From Bufo bufo (taxonomy: Eukaryota > Chordata > Amphibia > Anura > Bufonidae): DNA of 64,000 nt. Shown here piece by piece: positions 21,680 to 32,289 of this stretch (the stretch's first letter is position 1; every line of letters begins with the position of its first letter). The notes beneath the pieces are model-generated. The model did not search any database, had not been told where the DNA came from, and worked only from the letters and a program-made list of their open reading frames with translations. The translations under genes were made by a program, and so were the position numbers. Location of the stretch: NCBI RefSeq assembly GCF_905171765.1, contig NC_053391.1:186134559-186198558 (forward strand). The letters run 5' to 3'.

Positions 21680-22728
21680 CACTCACCTAAAGAATTATTA
21701 GGAACACCATACTAATACGGTGTTGGACCCCCTTTTGCCTTCAGAACTGCCTTAATTCTACGTGGCATTGATTCAACAAGGTGCTGATAGCATTCTTTAG
21801 AAATGTTGGCCCATATTGATAGGATAGCATCTTGCAGTTGATGGAGATTTGAGGGATGCACATCCAGGACACGAAGCTCCCGTTCCACCACATCCCAAAG
21901 ATGCTCTATTGGGTTGAGATCTGGTGACTGTGGGGGCCATTTTAGTACAGTGAACTCATTGTCATGTTCAAGAAACCAATTTGAAATGATTTGAGCTTTG
22001 TGACATGGTGCATTTTCCTGCTGGAAGTAGCCATCAGAGGATGGATACATGTTCTCATTCTGTTTACGCCAAATTCGGACTCTACCATTTGAATGTCTCA
22101 ACAGAAATCGAGACTCATCAGACCAGGCAACATTTTTCCAGTCTTCAACAGTCCAATTTTGGTGAGCTCGTGCAAATTGTAGCCTCTTTTCTATTTGTAG
22201 TGGAGATGAGTGGTACCCGGTGGGGTCTTCTGCTGTTGTAGCCCATCCGCCTCAAGGTTGTGCGTGTTGTGGCTTCACAAATGCTTTGCTGCATACCTCG
22301 GTTGTAACGAGTGGTTATTTCAGTCAACGTTGCTCTTCTATCAGCTTGAATCAGTCGGCCCATTCTCCTCTGACCTCTAGCATCCACAAGGCATTTTTGC
22401 CCACAGGACTGCCGCATACTGGATGTTTTTCCCTTTTCACACCATTCTTTGTAAACCCTAGAAATGGTTGTGCGTGAAAATCCCAGTAACTGAGCAGATT
22501 GTGAAATACTCAGACCGGCCCGTCTGGCACCAACAACCATGCCACGCTCAAAAATTGCTTAAATCACCTTTCTTTCCCATTCTGACATTCAGTTTGGAGT
22601 TCAGGAGATTGTCTTGACCAGGACCACCCCCCTAAATGCATTGAAGCAACTGCCATGTGATTGGTTGACTAGATAATTGCATTAATGAGAACTAGAACAG
22701 GTGTTCCTAATAATTCTTTAGGTGAGTG
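21680..22728 (-). mobile_element. Tc1 transposon with 29-bp termini, dead copy
   Basis: The element is 1049 bp between TA dinucleotides (21678-21679 and 22729-22730). Its ends CACTCACCTAAAGAATTATT... are perfect inverted repeats for 29 bp. Intact ends, TA duplication and a transposase on the minus strand define a Tc1-type copy. The transposase is frameshifted, so the copy could only have moved with outside help since decay. Confidence 0.95.
21712..22589 (-). pseudogene. Tc1 transposase pseudogene
   Basis: Reading leftwards, an N-terminal helix-turn-helix (SISQSAQLLGFSRTTISRVY in the frame 22145-22540) is followed by the catalytic domain. The first catalytic Asp lies in the WSDESRF region (about 22110). 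QQENAPCH spans 22003-22026, and the third catalytic residue is in NPIEHLWDVVER (frame 21712-22101). At the second catalytic position Tc1 enzymes have Asp (QDNAPCH); here the codon at 22015-22017 gives Glu. An extra T near 22555 and a frameshift near 22190 break the frame. It ends GGPTPY. Confidence 0.92.
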
Positions 22729-23644
22729 TATATATAGATTGGAAAGCCATAATGAATCATAAAAATCATAAGACATATACTATATGTCTATCGATATTAA
22801 CATGAGCGCATTAGCAGCATTAATGGTGAATGGTAAAATATTAAGCACAGTTGTGATAATCTGTACAAGCTCCTTACATTTTTTTTACAGTAGGTACAGA
22901 TTTTTTTTCTTACAGTGGAAAAAGTCCTTTATTTGATGTACTTTTCATGAATTTATGAATAGTTGGTTCTCACTCAGTGTTGTAAATGATTAAGTGAATA
23001 TTGTTTTGGAGAACATTGAGTATAGTATAATAGTATTGATATGACCGCATTTTCATATAGATTTCAGACCAGAAATGCAGTGGATAGTGTCTGTTTATGC
23101 CTATTATATCACAGCAGTATGTATAATGGTAAGTGGTTCATGTGATGTTTTTATGCCCTTGGGGAGAGGTACATTGCATCACTACAAATAAACGAAATAA
23201 AATTGTTTCTACACAGGAATGACAAGTGTTCCCTTGAGGTCAGTACAGTGTGGATTTCCTCAGCCGTTTGAAATAACTTTTACAACAGTGAGCAACAAGC
23301 AGAATCATTCAGTGATGTGCAAATATTTATTAGCAAAGATGTCACTTCAAGAGGAAAAACAAGCAGGACGGGAGGAAATTCTCATGGAAGCAAATGTGTT
23401 CTCATACCTATACTTACTCGAATTATATCACTTGCTGATGGTGTCCGATCTACAGGCACAATGAGCTTAGCAGATTGATGTATACGGTAGTTTTGTGGGA
23501 AAGGAGTCAGTATAACTTGTATTTTATTTATTTAAAACCTTGCTCTTTCTGAGGTTAGGAGTCCAGTAGGAGGTGTTATCAGTGATTGACAACCTTCCCT
23601 GTATGTACAGAGATTGGTACCACTGAATAAGACTGCCCACTGGA
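22729..23644. other. Apparently single-copy DNA with an 81-codon frame
   Basis: No family from this window matches here. An 81-codon frame at 23219-23464 on the plus strand lies just after a pyrimidine-rich stretch ending TTTCTACACAG, which looks like a splice acceptor. The peptide shows no known motif. It could be unique intergenic DNA or an unrecognised old repeat; a host exon is not supported beyond this weak signal. Confidence 0.3.
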
Positions 23645-23652
23645 CTCCTTAG

Positions 23653-23891
23653 TAGTGTTGAGCGAACTTCTGTTTTAAGTTCAGCGTCTAAAGTTCGGCT
23701 TCCGGTTAGCGGAGAATCCCGATATGGATTCCGAATTCCGTTGTGGTCCGTGGTAGCGGAATCAATAATCGGCCATTATTGATTCCGCTACTACGGACCA
23801 CAACGGAATTCGGAATCCATACCGGGATCCTCCGCTAACCGGAAGCCGAACTTTAGATGCCGAACTTAAAACAGAAGTTCGCTCAACACTA
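23653..23891. mobile_element. 239-bp hAT-type foldback MITE with perfect 8-bp duplication
   Basis: The element begins TAGTGTTGAGCGAACTTCTG and ends with its inverse, CAGAAGTTCGCTCAACACTA. The whole element is nearly one palindrome centred near 23772. Both flanks carry CTCCTTAG (23645-23652 and 23892-23899). The 8-bp duplication and TAGTG start fit hAT. Confidence 0.93.
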
Positions 23892-23899
23892 CTCCTTAG

Positions 23900-24417
23900 C
23901 CAAGAAAGAGCAGGAATTAAATAAATATTTCCTAATAATAATTGTAAATTTTAATAATAAAAATACAAGTTGCCCAAAGAAAGGACTGTGCATACAACAT
24001 GACAAGTTTTCATGAAATACTGTATATTGCTCACAAATCTCAGCTGAAAAATCTTTTCGGGTGGCCATATTGGTGAGAAAAGGTTGTATGATTTGTATAT
24101 GCTATGGTCGTAACATCCCATTCCTTGTAGATTTGTAAGCTTTGTCCTCATATTCATATCGTAATATTGTATTTGATTGTACCGCACCGTGCCTTGTGAC
24201 TTTTTGCACAGCGATGTGAAAATTGTGGACACTTAATACTCAAAATAATTATTCTTATTACATACACTAAAATACTTAATATTGTTACCACTGGGGGGGG
24301 GGGATTACGGTAATGAGAGACGCCATGATATGTTCCTGATATATTCATCAAAACATAAAAGACACTCAAGGGACTTTCCAAAATGTGTGTGTTTTTGGCT
24401 TGAGAGTCTATAGTATA
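23900..24417. other. Spacer without recognised features
   Basis: AT-rich, with a G-run at 24293-24303. No repeat ends or coding motif seen. Confidence 0.35.
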
Positions 24418-24589
24418 AGGTTCCATTCACACGTCTGCAACGTGTTTTGCGGATCCACGGACAGCATTTTGCGGAACCGCACATTGCCGGCACTAATAGA
24501 ACCAATTGCAATTGCGAACAAGAATAGGACATTTTTTTGCGGAACGGAAGTTTTGTGGAAATGAAATTGCCGACGTGTGAATGGAGCCT
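24418..24589. mobile_element. CACACG-type MITE, AGGTTCCATTCACACGTC termini
   Basis: The left end is mirrored by GACGTGTGAATGGAGCCT (24572-24589). It contains TTTTGCGGATCCACGGAC, as do the units of the array at 30471-32250. Confidence 0.8.
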
Positions 24590-24980
24590 AAGAAGTAAAT
24601 TGTCGCCACATTCAAGCACATTAATAGTTGTACTGCACCAGCAACACAAAAGGACAACACTCCAGCACCTCTGCTGAAACGCACACTACACATATAGCGC
24701 CACCTGCTGTCAATTAAGTGACTGGCAAGGGACCATTAAAACAAAAAGTGACACAACAGAAACTTGTATACCGTATTAAAAGAGCCAACATTTGAACAGT
24801 CACATTTTACAGACTACATATAAGAACCAGATTACATAAATTGTACTTAGTGGTAAATGCAGAGATGCAATAAGTATGCAGTGGCTGCATGGCACCGCAT
24901 TTTAGGTTAAAATCAATGCGTCAGTAATTAACTATACCATAAGAATTTATAAGAATAAAAAGGCAGCATAAATATTTATT

Positions 24981-25560
24981 ACTGTACATGACATCCATCA
25001 GACTGGGGCCAATTGATTACAATGCAAATATACACCGTCTGACTACTTGTTTTTAAATAAAGCCTTGTAGATGACACGAAAACTGACAACAGTATCTACT
25101 TAACTTGGAAGAAGATACGTGTTTAGACAGCGCATTTTAGCTGAGACGATGTTTTATATCAATTTGCATTTGGGCTTGTTATCTGCCTCCTTTGCATAAA
25201 TGACAGGGTCTGCTCCTAATTGATATCAAATGATAATGTTTGCATGCTCCAGACCTGACCCACGTCAATCACAAGGTAACTACATTACTAGGAAGAGAAA
25301 GAACAATCACCATAAAAACACTCTACTTTATAGGAAAGCAAACCTTTGCATTCTAAATAAAAATAATAAAAAAAGACAAAATCTGTTTGCAATACAGTTT
25401 TAATTTTTTATTTAACTGACAGCTGTTGAGTTCCATGAAAACAGATACAGTTAGGCATTAAATATGTGCTTTTCCATATGATTGTGGATTATTTTTGCTG
25501 CTATGAAAAGTACAATATAGTTTATTTTGGTGTTCCGGACTTGTACGTTTTATAAAAATA
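24981..25560. promoter_or_regulatory. Candidate conserved non-coding element (developmental enhancer-like)
   Basis: This is non-repetitive, AT-rich but complex sequence. Perfect POU octamers ATGCAAAT (25022-25029) and ATTTGCAT (25162-25169) and octamer-like TTTGCATAAAT (25191-25201) are present. A dense block CTAATTGATATCAAATGATA (25216-25235), followed by ATGTTTGCATGC, contains TAATTGAT homeodomain sites. There are no ORFs and no inverted ends, and it matches no repeat family here. Clusters like this are usual in vertebrate enhancers, but such motifs also arise by chance in AT-rich DNA. Function is inference only. Confidence 0.35.
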
Positions 25561-25633
25561 CATAGGTTTAATTTATACTTTATCAATAAAAACAATTCTT
25601 ATCCAGCACCTCTGTGTTTTATCATTGTGTCAT

Positions 25634-27102
25634 TTAAAGGGGTTTTCTATGTTTTGAATGTTTCTAATAGATATGTTTAACGTAGTTGCTTACCTTATGT
25701 ACATGTTCCCAATGCTTATTTTTTTTTCAATTTGGACTTTCCGGACCCATTTTCACCATGTAAGGTCCCTTTCACACGGGCGAGTTTTCCGCGCAAGTGC
25801 AATGCCTGTGGCGAACGCATTGCACCCGCACTGAATCCGGACCCATTCACTTCAATGAGGCTGTTCAGATGAGCGGTGATTTTCACGCATCATTTGTGCG
25901 TTGCGTGAAAATCGCGGCATGTTGTATATTCCGTGTTTTTCACGCAACGCAGGCCCCATAGAAATGAATAGGTCTGCGTGAAAATCGCAAGCATCCGCAA
26001 GCAAGTGCTGATGCGGTGCGATTTTCATGCATGGTTGTTAGGAGATGATAGGGATGAGCAACCCCATTAAAGTCTAATCACTGTATTATTTCCCTTATAA
26101 CATGGTTATAAGGGAAAATAATAGCATTCTTAATACAGAATGCTTAGTAAAATGTTGCTTGAGGGGTTAAAAAATAAAGAAAATTAACTCACCTCATCCA
26201 CTTGATCGCGCAGCCGGTATTGTCTTCTTTCTTCTTCTTTCAGGACCTGCAAAAGGACCTTTGATGACGTAAAGGATCTTCTATCTTCATTCAGCAGGAC
26301 CTGCGCTGACGTCATCAAAGGTCCTTTTGCAGGTCCTGAAAGAAGAAGAAAGAAGACGATGTCGGCTGCACGAACAAGAGGATGAGGTGAGTTAATTTTA
26401 TTTTTATTTTATAACACCTCAAGCCACATTTTAGTAAGCATTCTGTATTAAGAATACTATTATTTTCCCTTATAACCATGTTATAAGGGAAAATAATAAA
26501 ATCTACAGAACACCTAACCCAAACCTGAACTTCAGTGCACCCGCGCAATAAAAACTGAACATCGAAACGCAATTGCAGTCAAAACTGACTGCAATTGCGT
26601 GCCTACTCGCGTGGGTTTCCCGCAATGCACACGCGACGCATCCAGAGCAAATCCGGGATGCCTTAGGGAATCACTCTGGTTTGTTTGCATCCTGTATGTC
26701 GCACCAAACCCATACTGCACTTTTCCTTTCTACGACACAGCTCCGCCCCTAACAATGCCCAGCAAGTTTATAGCTCCTCCCACACAGCTAGTTCGATAGA
26801 CACTGGCCCTGCCACTGTTTACCTTCTCGTTGTTGCCTCTGCAGCGGTGAGCAGATGTAATTACACCTACCCGTTCCATTCATTTCAATGGGACGGATCG
26901 CTCCTATACAAGTGTAAGGGAACAATACGTCCCATTGAAATGAATAAGAAGGCTTGGGTGTAATTACACCTGCTCACCGCTGCAGAGGCGACGGCGAAAA
27001 GGTAAACAGTGAAGAGGAGGTGTCGGACCCCCGCCAATCTGATATTGATGACCTATCCTGAGGATAGGTCATCAATATTAAAAGCCCGGAGAACCCCTTT
27101 AA
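25634..27102. mobile_element. TTAA-bounded element, AGGGGTTTTC termini, with a nested palindromic repeat
   Basis: TTAAAGGGGTTTTCTATG at 25634 is mirrored by GGAGAACCCCTTTAA ending at 27102. Internal inverted repeats include GATGACCTATCCTGAGGATA near 27048 and a larger one around 26843-26995 (CTCTGCAGCGGTGAGCAG against CTGCTCACCGCTGCAGAG). The block 25762-26670 was inserted into it. Confidence 0.75.
25762..26670. mobile_element. TTCACACGGGCGAG-family MITE with internal large palindrome
   Basis: It starts AGGTCCCTTTCACACGGGCG and shares its left 250 bp with the repeat at 9084. From about 26098 to 26490 the sequence is a long palindrome: TTCCCTTATAACATGG and TTTCAGGACCTGCAAAAGGA are mirrored around 26290. 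The right end is degenerate. Confidence 0.7.
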
Positions 27103-27698
27103 TTAGCACAGTTTAAATGGAATGAAATAAATGGAATTTGTTAGCAATTGGTGACTGCCGTAGATTTACTTTTCTTATTGGTTGGATTTGTCACCGGAAA
27201 TAAGAAAGAGCGGCATGGACATGTTCATGCGACCACAATCCAGAATGGAACACAGGGGCAATACATATAAAAGAAAGACATTACAAAATTACAGCTACCT
27301 TCATAAATTATTACTTTATAAAAAATATATTGATGCAAGCCCCCTTAAACCGCTTAACCTCTCCCCTCACCATACAGTACAGCATGGCAAGTATCATGTT
27401 CCAGCACCATGCCAATCATTTTTTGCATAGAGATAGCACCAACTCAGGAACTGAGCCACCCCCTTCAGCAGCGGATGTCAGTTATAACATACATCTGGCA
27501 CCCTGCTGCAAGCTTGTGGCTGGGATCACTAGCGACAATTTCAACCGTTCAACTCCATAGATGCCATGGTCAGTAGCAACTGTGGCTTCTAAGTGGTTTA
27601 CAGAGGGAAGGGGCTACCAATGTACCCCATCAGCCCCCCCCCCCCCCCGTAATGCAATCACAAGGTCCTGCTGGTTGCTATGGCAGCCAAAAGCCTTA

Positions 27699-27893
27699 AA
27701 CCTCATTCACACGTCAGTGTTTGGTCAGTGATTTCCATCAGTGATTGTGAGCCCAAACTAGGATTGGAGCCTCTACAGACATAAGGTATAAGGGAAAGAT
27801 CTGCACCTGTTTTGTGTTTAGAGCCACACCTGGTTTTAGCTCAAAATCACTGATGGAAATCAGTGACCAAAACACTGACTTGTGAAGTAGGCA
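27699..27893. mobile_element. Small palindromic MITE
   Basis: CCTCATTCACACGTCAGTGT is mirrored by ACACTGACTTGTGAAGTAGG. Inner repeat GTCAGTGATTTCCATCAGTG is mirrored at 27848-27867. Confidence 0.75.
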
Positions 27894-28283
27894 TTACAAA
27901 GTCCTCTTGGTCTGCCATGCATGGAAACCTATTAGGCACTGGCAGGGTGTGATAAGCAAAGTATCACCATAAAAATGACAGGTTGAATACACTGCAAGAG
28001 ATAACTATTGCAGTGTATTGTACAAGCAATCAGACCATTGGATGTTCAAGTGCCCAAGTAAAAAAAAAATGCAGTCATTTATAATTTGGTTAAAAAAATG
28101 TAAAAAATTAAGATAAAGTACACATACGGTAATTGGTATATCTGTTTTCATAATGACCTGATCTACAGTATGAAAGGATTTTGTTATTCATCCTAAATGT
28201 GAACTCCTTAAAAAAGACAAAAAGAACATTGATTGATTGATTGTTTTTGTTACCTCACCTCCCAAAAAATTATAAAAACTATT

Positions 28284-28802
28284 AGGCCCCTTTCACACTG
28301 GCGAGTTTTCCCATCACATGGTCCAATCACATGGTCCATCACCGTGGTGATGGACCATGTGATTGGACCATGTGATCTGACGTCACCACAGGTCCTTTAG
28401 CCGGCAGCTCATGATTAAAGAAGTAAGAAGAGACCGGCAGCTACGCGATCAAGAGGAGAAGGTGAGTTAATTATTATTATTTTTTTAACCCTCAATGGAC
28501 CACCTACTAAGCATTCTGTATTAAAGAATGCTATTATTTTCCCTTATAACTATGTTATAAGGGAAAATAATAACATCTACACAACACCGAACCCAAACCT
28601 GAACTTCAGTGAAGAAGTTCGGGTCTGGGTACCACATTCAGTTTTTTATCACACGCGTGCAAAACGCATTGCACCAGCGCGATAAAAATGGAACAACGGA
28701 ACGCAATCGCAGTTAAAACTGACTCAATTGGGTATCTACTCGCGTCGGTTTGCTGCAACGCATCCGGACCTTATCCGGACACGCTCGTGTGAACTCAGCC
28801 TA
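28284..28802. mobile_element. TTCACAC-family MITE
   Basis: TTAGGCCCCTTTCACACTGG is matched in inverse by CGTGTGAACTCAGCCTAA at 28785-28802. It contains the same TTCCCTTATAAC...TTATAAGGGAA hairpin as 9390 and 26098, plus CATCACATGGTCCAATCACA mirrored at about 28347-28372. Confidence 0.75.
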
Positions 28803-28974
28803 AAATGGTAACAATAAAAACTACAGCCCAACTCACAAAAAACAAGTCCTCACACAGCAGACTAGACAGAAAAATGTAAAAGTTATGGCTCTTACATATG
28901 GTGATGCAAAAAAAAAAAATGTTTTAATAACAAAGGGATTTTATGAAGTTAAAGTAGCATAAATGGTTAAAAAA

Positions 28975-28978
<4 letters not shown>

Positions 28979-29007
<29 letters not shown>
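28979..29007. repeat. TA/TG dinucleotide microsatellite
   Basis: GTGTGTATATATATATATAT and onward, about 14 TA units. Confidence 0.95.
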
Positions 29008-29283
29008 ATAATATCAAACCGCTGAATAGATTTATCATATATACTGTACCCTGAAACAGGTGTGTCTGCAGCTCTCACCTGTGTTCCTTTGCAATGAGCA
29101 CGGACGCGACAAAGTTGCTGAAATAAAGATACTTTTTTCTATTTTGGCAATTGAAGCTGGACTTTTTCAAGTTGTTGAATACTGTATCCTGAAAAAATAA
29201 AAAACAGACAATTGTAATTTTTGCCAACTTCCTCCAAAAAAAGCAATAAAAAGTGATCAAAAAGTCATATGTACCCCAAAGTA

Positions 29284-29598
29284 AGGCCTCTTGCACACGA
29301 CCGTATGTCCTCCGAGACATTCGGTCCGTGATCGGGCCATATGTCCTGGAGCGGCATTGATCGTGCGCACGGGAGCACACAGCATCATAGATTACAATGA
29401 TGCTGTGCACGTCTGGCCGCCCGCGAGACTATTATCCCGCACTCATAAGATCATATGAGTGCGGGACAATAGTGCACAGCATCATTGTAATCTATGATGC
29501 TGTGTGCTCCCTTGCGCACAATCAATGACGCTCCAGGACATATGGCCCGCTCACAGACCGTATGTTTCGGAGGGCATACGGTCGTGTGCAAAAGGCCT
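29284..29598. mobile_element. CACACG-type palindromic MITE
   Basis: AGGCCTCTTGCACACGACCG is mirrored by CGGTCGTGTGCAAAAGGCCT. The 315 bp form an almost continuous foldback centred near 29440 on GCACTCATAAGATCATATGA. Confidence 0.9.
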
Positions 29599-30470
29599 AA
29601 AACTAATAAAAACTGCAGCCTGTCCTGCAAAACATAAGCCCTCAGATAGCTACTTTGTAAATTAAAATGTTATGTATGCTAGTATATGACGATGCAAAAT
29701 ACAACAGATTTTAATTTAAAAGTGTTTTATAATGCAAAAGTAGTAAAACATAAAAAATTTGCAAACAGTAAATAATTTAACACACTGCTTCCACAATAAA
29801 ATTCAACAAACTGGTTAATTAAAGTGGATGAGCGAATCGAAGCTGACGAAGTTGAATTCGATCCGAATTTCAGGAAAAATTTGATTCGCACCGAAGCTGA
29901 ATTTCCTCGCGCTTCGTGGTAACGAATCAAATTTTTTCCTAAAATGGCTGCTGTACATGTTAGGACATGGAGCAAGGAACTCTGGGAATGAGGGATCACC
30001 CACAATGTCATACATTCAGCCGGTCAGCAACCAGCCAGCCCTGTGTCACAGCCCTTTAACCACCTCCGGACCGCCTAACGCAGGATCGCGTTCCGGAGGT
30101 GGCAGCCCTGAGCAGAATCACGCATATATGCGTCATCTCGCGAGACGCAAGATTTCCTGTGAACGCGCGCACACAGGCGCGCGCGTTCACAGGATCGGAA
30201 GGTAAGCGAGTGGATCTCCAGCCTGCCAGCGGCGATCGTTCGCTGGCAGGCTGGAGATGCGATTTTTTTAACCCCTAACAGGTATATTAGACGCTGTTTT
30301 GATAACAGCGTCTAATATACCTGCTACCTGGTCCTCTGGTGGTCCCTTTTGTTTGGATCGACCACCAGAGGACACAGGTAACTCAGTAATAAGTAGCACC
30401 AAGCACCACTACACTACACTACACCCCCCCCCGTCACTTATTAACCCCTTATTCACCCCTAATCACCCCA

Positions 30471-32250
30471 TATAGACTCCCTGATCACCCCCCTGTCATT
30501 GATCACCCCCCTGTCATTGATCACCCCCCTGTAAGGCTCCATTCAGACGTCCGTATGATTTTTACGGATCCACTGATACATGGATCGGATCCGCAAAACA
30601 CATACGGACGTCTGAATGGAGCCTTACAGGGGGGTGATCAATGACGGGGGTGATCACCCCATATAGACTTCCTGATCACCCCCCTGTCATTGATCACCCC
30701 CCTGTAAGGCTGCATTCAGATGTCCGTATGTTTTTTACGGATACATGGATCGGATCCGCAAAACACATACGGACATCTGAATGGAGCCTGACAGGGGGGT
30801 GATCAATGACAGGGGGGTGATCACCCCATATAGACTCCCTGATCACACCCCTGTCATTGATCACCCCCTTGTAAGGCTCCATTCAGACGTCCGTATGATT
30901 TTTACGGATCCACTGATACATGGATCGGATCCGCAAAACACATACGGACGTCTGAATGGAGCCTTACAGGGGGGTGATCAATGACAGGGGGGTGATCACC
31001 CCATATAAACTCCCTGATCACCCCCCTGTCATTGATCACCCCCCTGTCATTGATCACCCCCCTGTAAGGCTGCACTCAGATGTCCGTATGTTTTTTACGG
31101 ATCCACGGATACATGGATCGGATCCGCAAAACACATACGGACATCTGAATTGAGCCTGACAGGGGGGTGATCAATGACAGGGGGGTGATCACCCCATATA
31201 GACTCCCTGATCACCCCCCTGTCATTGATCACCCCCCTGTCATTGATCACCCCCCTGTAAGGCTGCATTCAGATGTCCGTATGTTTTTTACGGATCCACG
31301 GATACAAGGATCGGATCCGCAAAACACATACGGACATCTGAATGGAGCCTGACAGGGGGGTGATCAATGACAGGGGGGTGATCACCCCATATAGACTCCC
31401 TGATCACCCCCCTGTCATTGATCACCCCCCTGTCATTGATCACCCCCTTGTAAGGCTCCATTCAGACGTCCGTATGATTTTTACGGATCCACTGATACAT
31501 GGATCGGATCCGCAAAACACATACGGACATCTGAATGGAGCCTGACAGGGGGGTGATCAATGACAGGGGGGTGATCACCCCATATAGACTCCCTGATCAC
31601 CCCCCTGTCATTGATCACCCCCCTGTCATTGATCACCCCCCTGTCATTGATCACCCCCCTGTAAGGCTGCATTCAGATGTCCGTATGTTTTTTACGGATC
31701 CACGGATACATGGATCGGATCCGCAAAACACATACGGACATCTGAATGGAGCCTGACAGGGGGGTGATCAATGACAGGGGGGTGATCACCCCATATAGAC
31801 TCCCTGATCACCCCCCTGTCATTGATCACCCCCCTGTCATTGATCACCCCCTTGTAAGGCTGCATTCAGATGTCCGTATGTTTTTTAAGGATCCACTGAT
31901 ACATGGATCGGATCCGCAAAACACATATGGACATCTGAATGGAGCCTGACAGGGGGGTGATCAATGACAGGGGGGTGATCACCCCATATAGACTCCCTGA
32001 TCACCCCCCTGTCATTGATCACCCCCTGTCATTGATCACCCCCCTGTAAGGCTGCATTCAGATGTCCGTATGTTTTTTACGGATCCACGGATACATGGAT
32101 CGGATCCGCAAAACACATACGGACATCTGAATGGAGCCTGACAGGGGGGTGATCAATGACAGGGGGGTGATCACCCCATATAGACTCCCTGATCACCCCC
32201 CTGTCATTGATCACCCCCCTGTCATTGATCACCCCCCTGTAAGGCTCCAT
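30471..32250. repeat. Ten-copy ~193-bp array, each unit a hairpin
   Basis: TATAGACTCC marks unit starts at 30471, 30662, 30829, 31004, 31197, 31390, 31583, 31794, 31987 and 32179 (with small variants). Spacings of 167-211 bp centre on 193 and differ mostly by the copy number of an 18-bp subrepeat, CTGTCATTGATCACCCCC. Each unit includes AGGCTCCATTCAGACGTCCG...CGGACGTCTGAATGGAGCCT, the ends of a CACACG-class MITE, so the MITE was multiplied with the array. The small frames read from it on both strands are by-products. Confidence 0.95.
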
Positions 32251-32289
32251 TCAGACATTTTTTTGGCCCAAGTTAGCGGAATTTTTTTT

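Larger units (their letters stand above)
27354..29818. mobile_element. Probable old TTAA-type element with three nested MITEs
   Basis: TTAACCTCTCCCCTCACC at 27354 resembles the family start, and GGTTAA at 29813-29818 may be the other end. The interior shares ATGGT(A)ACAATAAAAACTAC (near 28805) with the element at 16593. MITEs at 27699-27893, 28284-28802 and 29284-29598 interrupt it. Identification as one element is tentative. Confidence 0.45.

Noticed and set aside
30471..32250. CRISPR-like array
   Set aside because: Repeat and interval are both conserved and units are about 193 bp; there are no unique spacers, and the surroundings are eukaryotic transposons.
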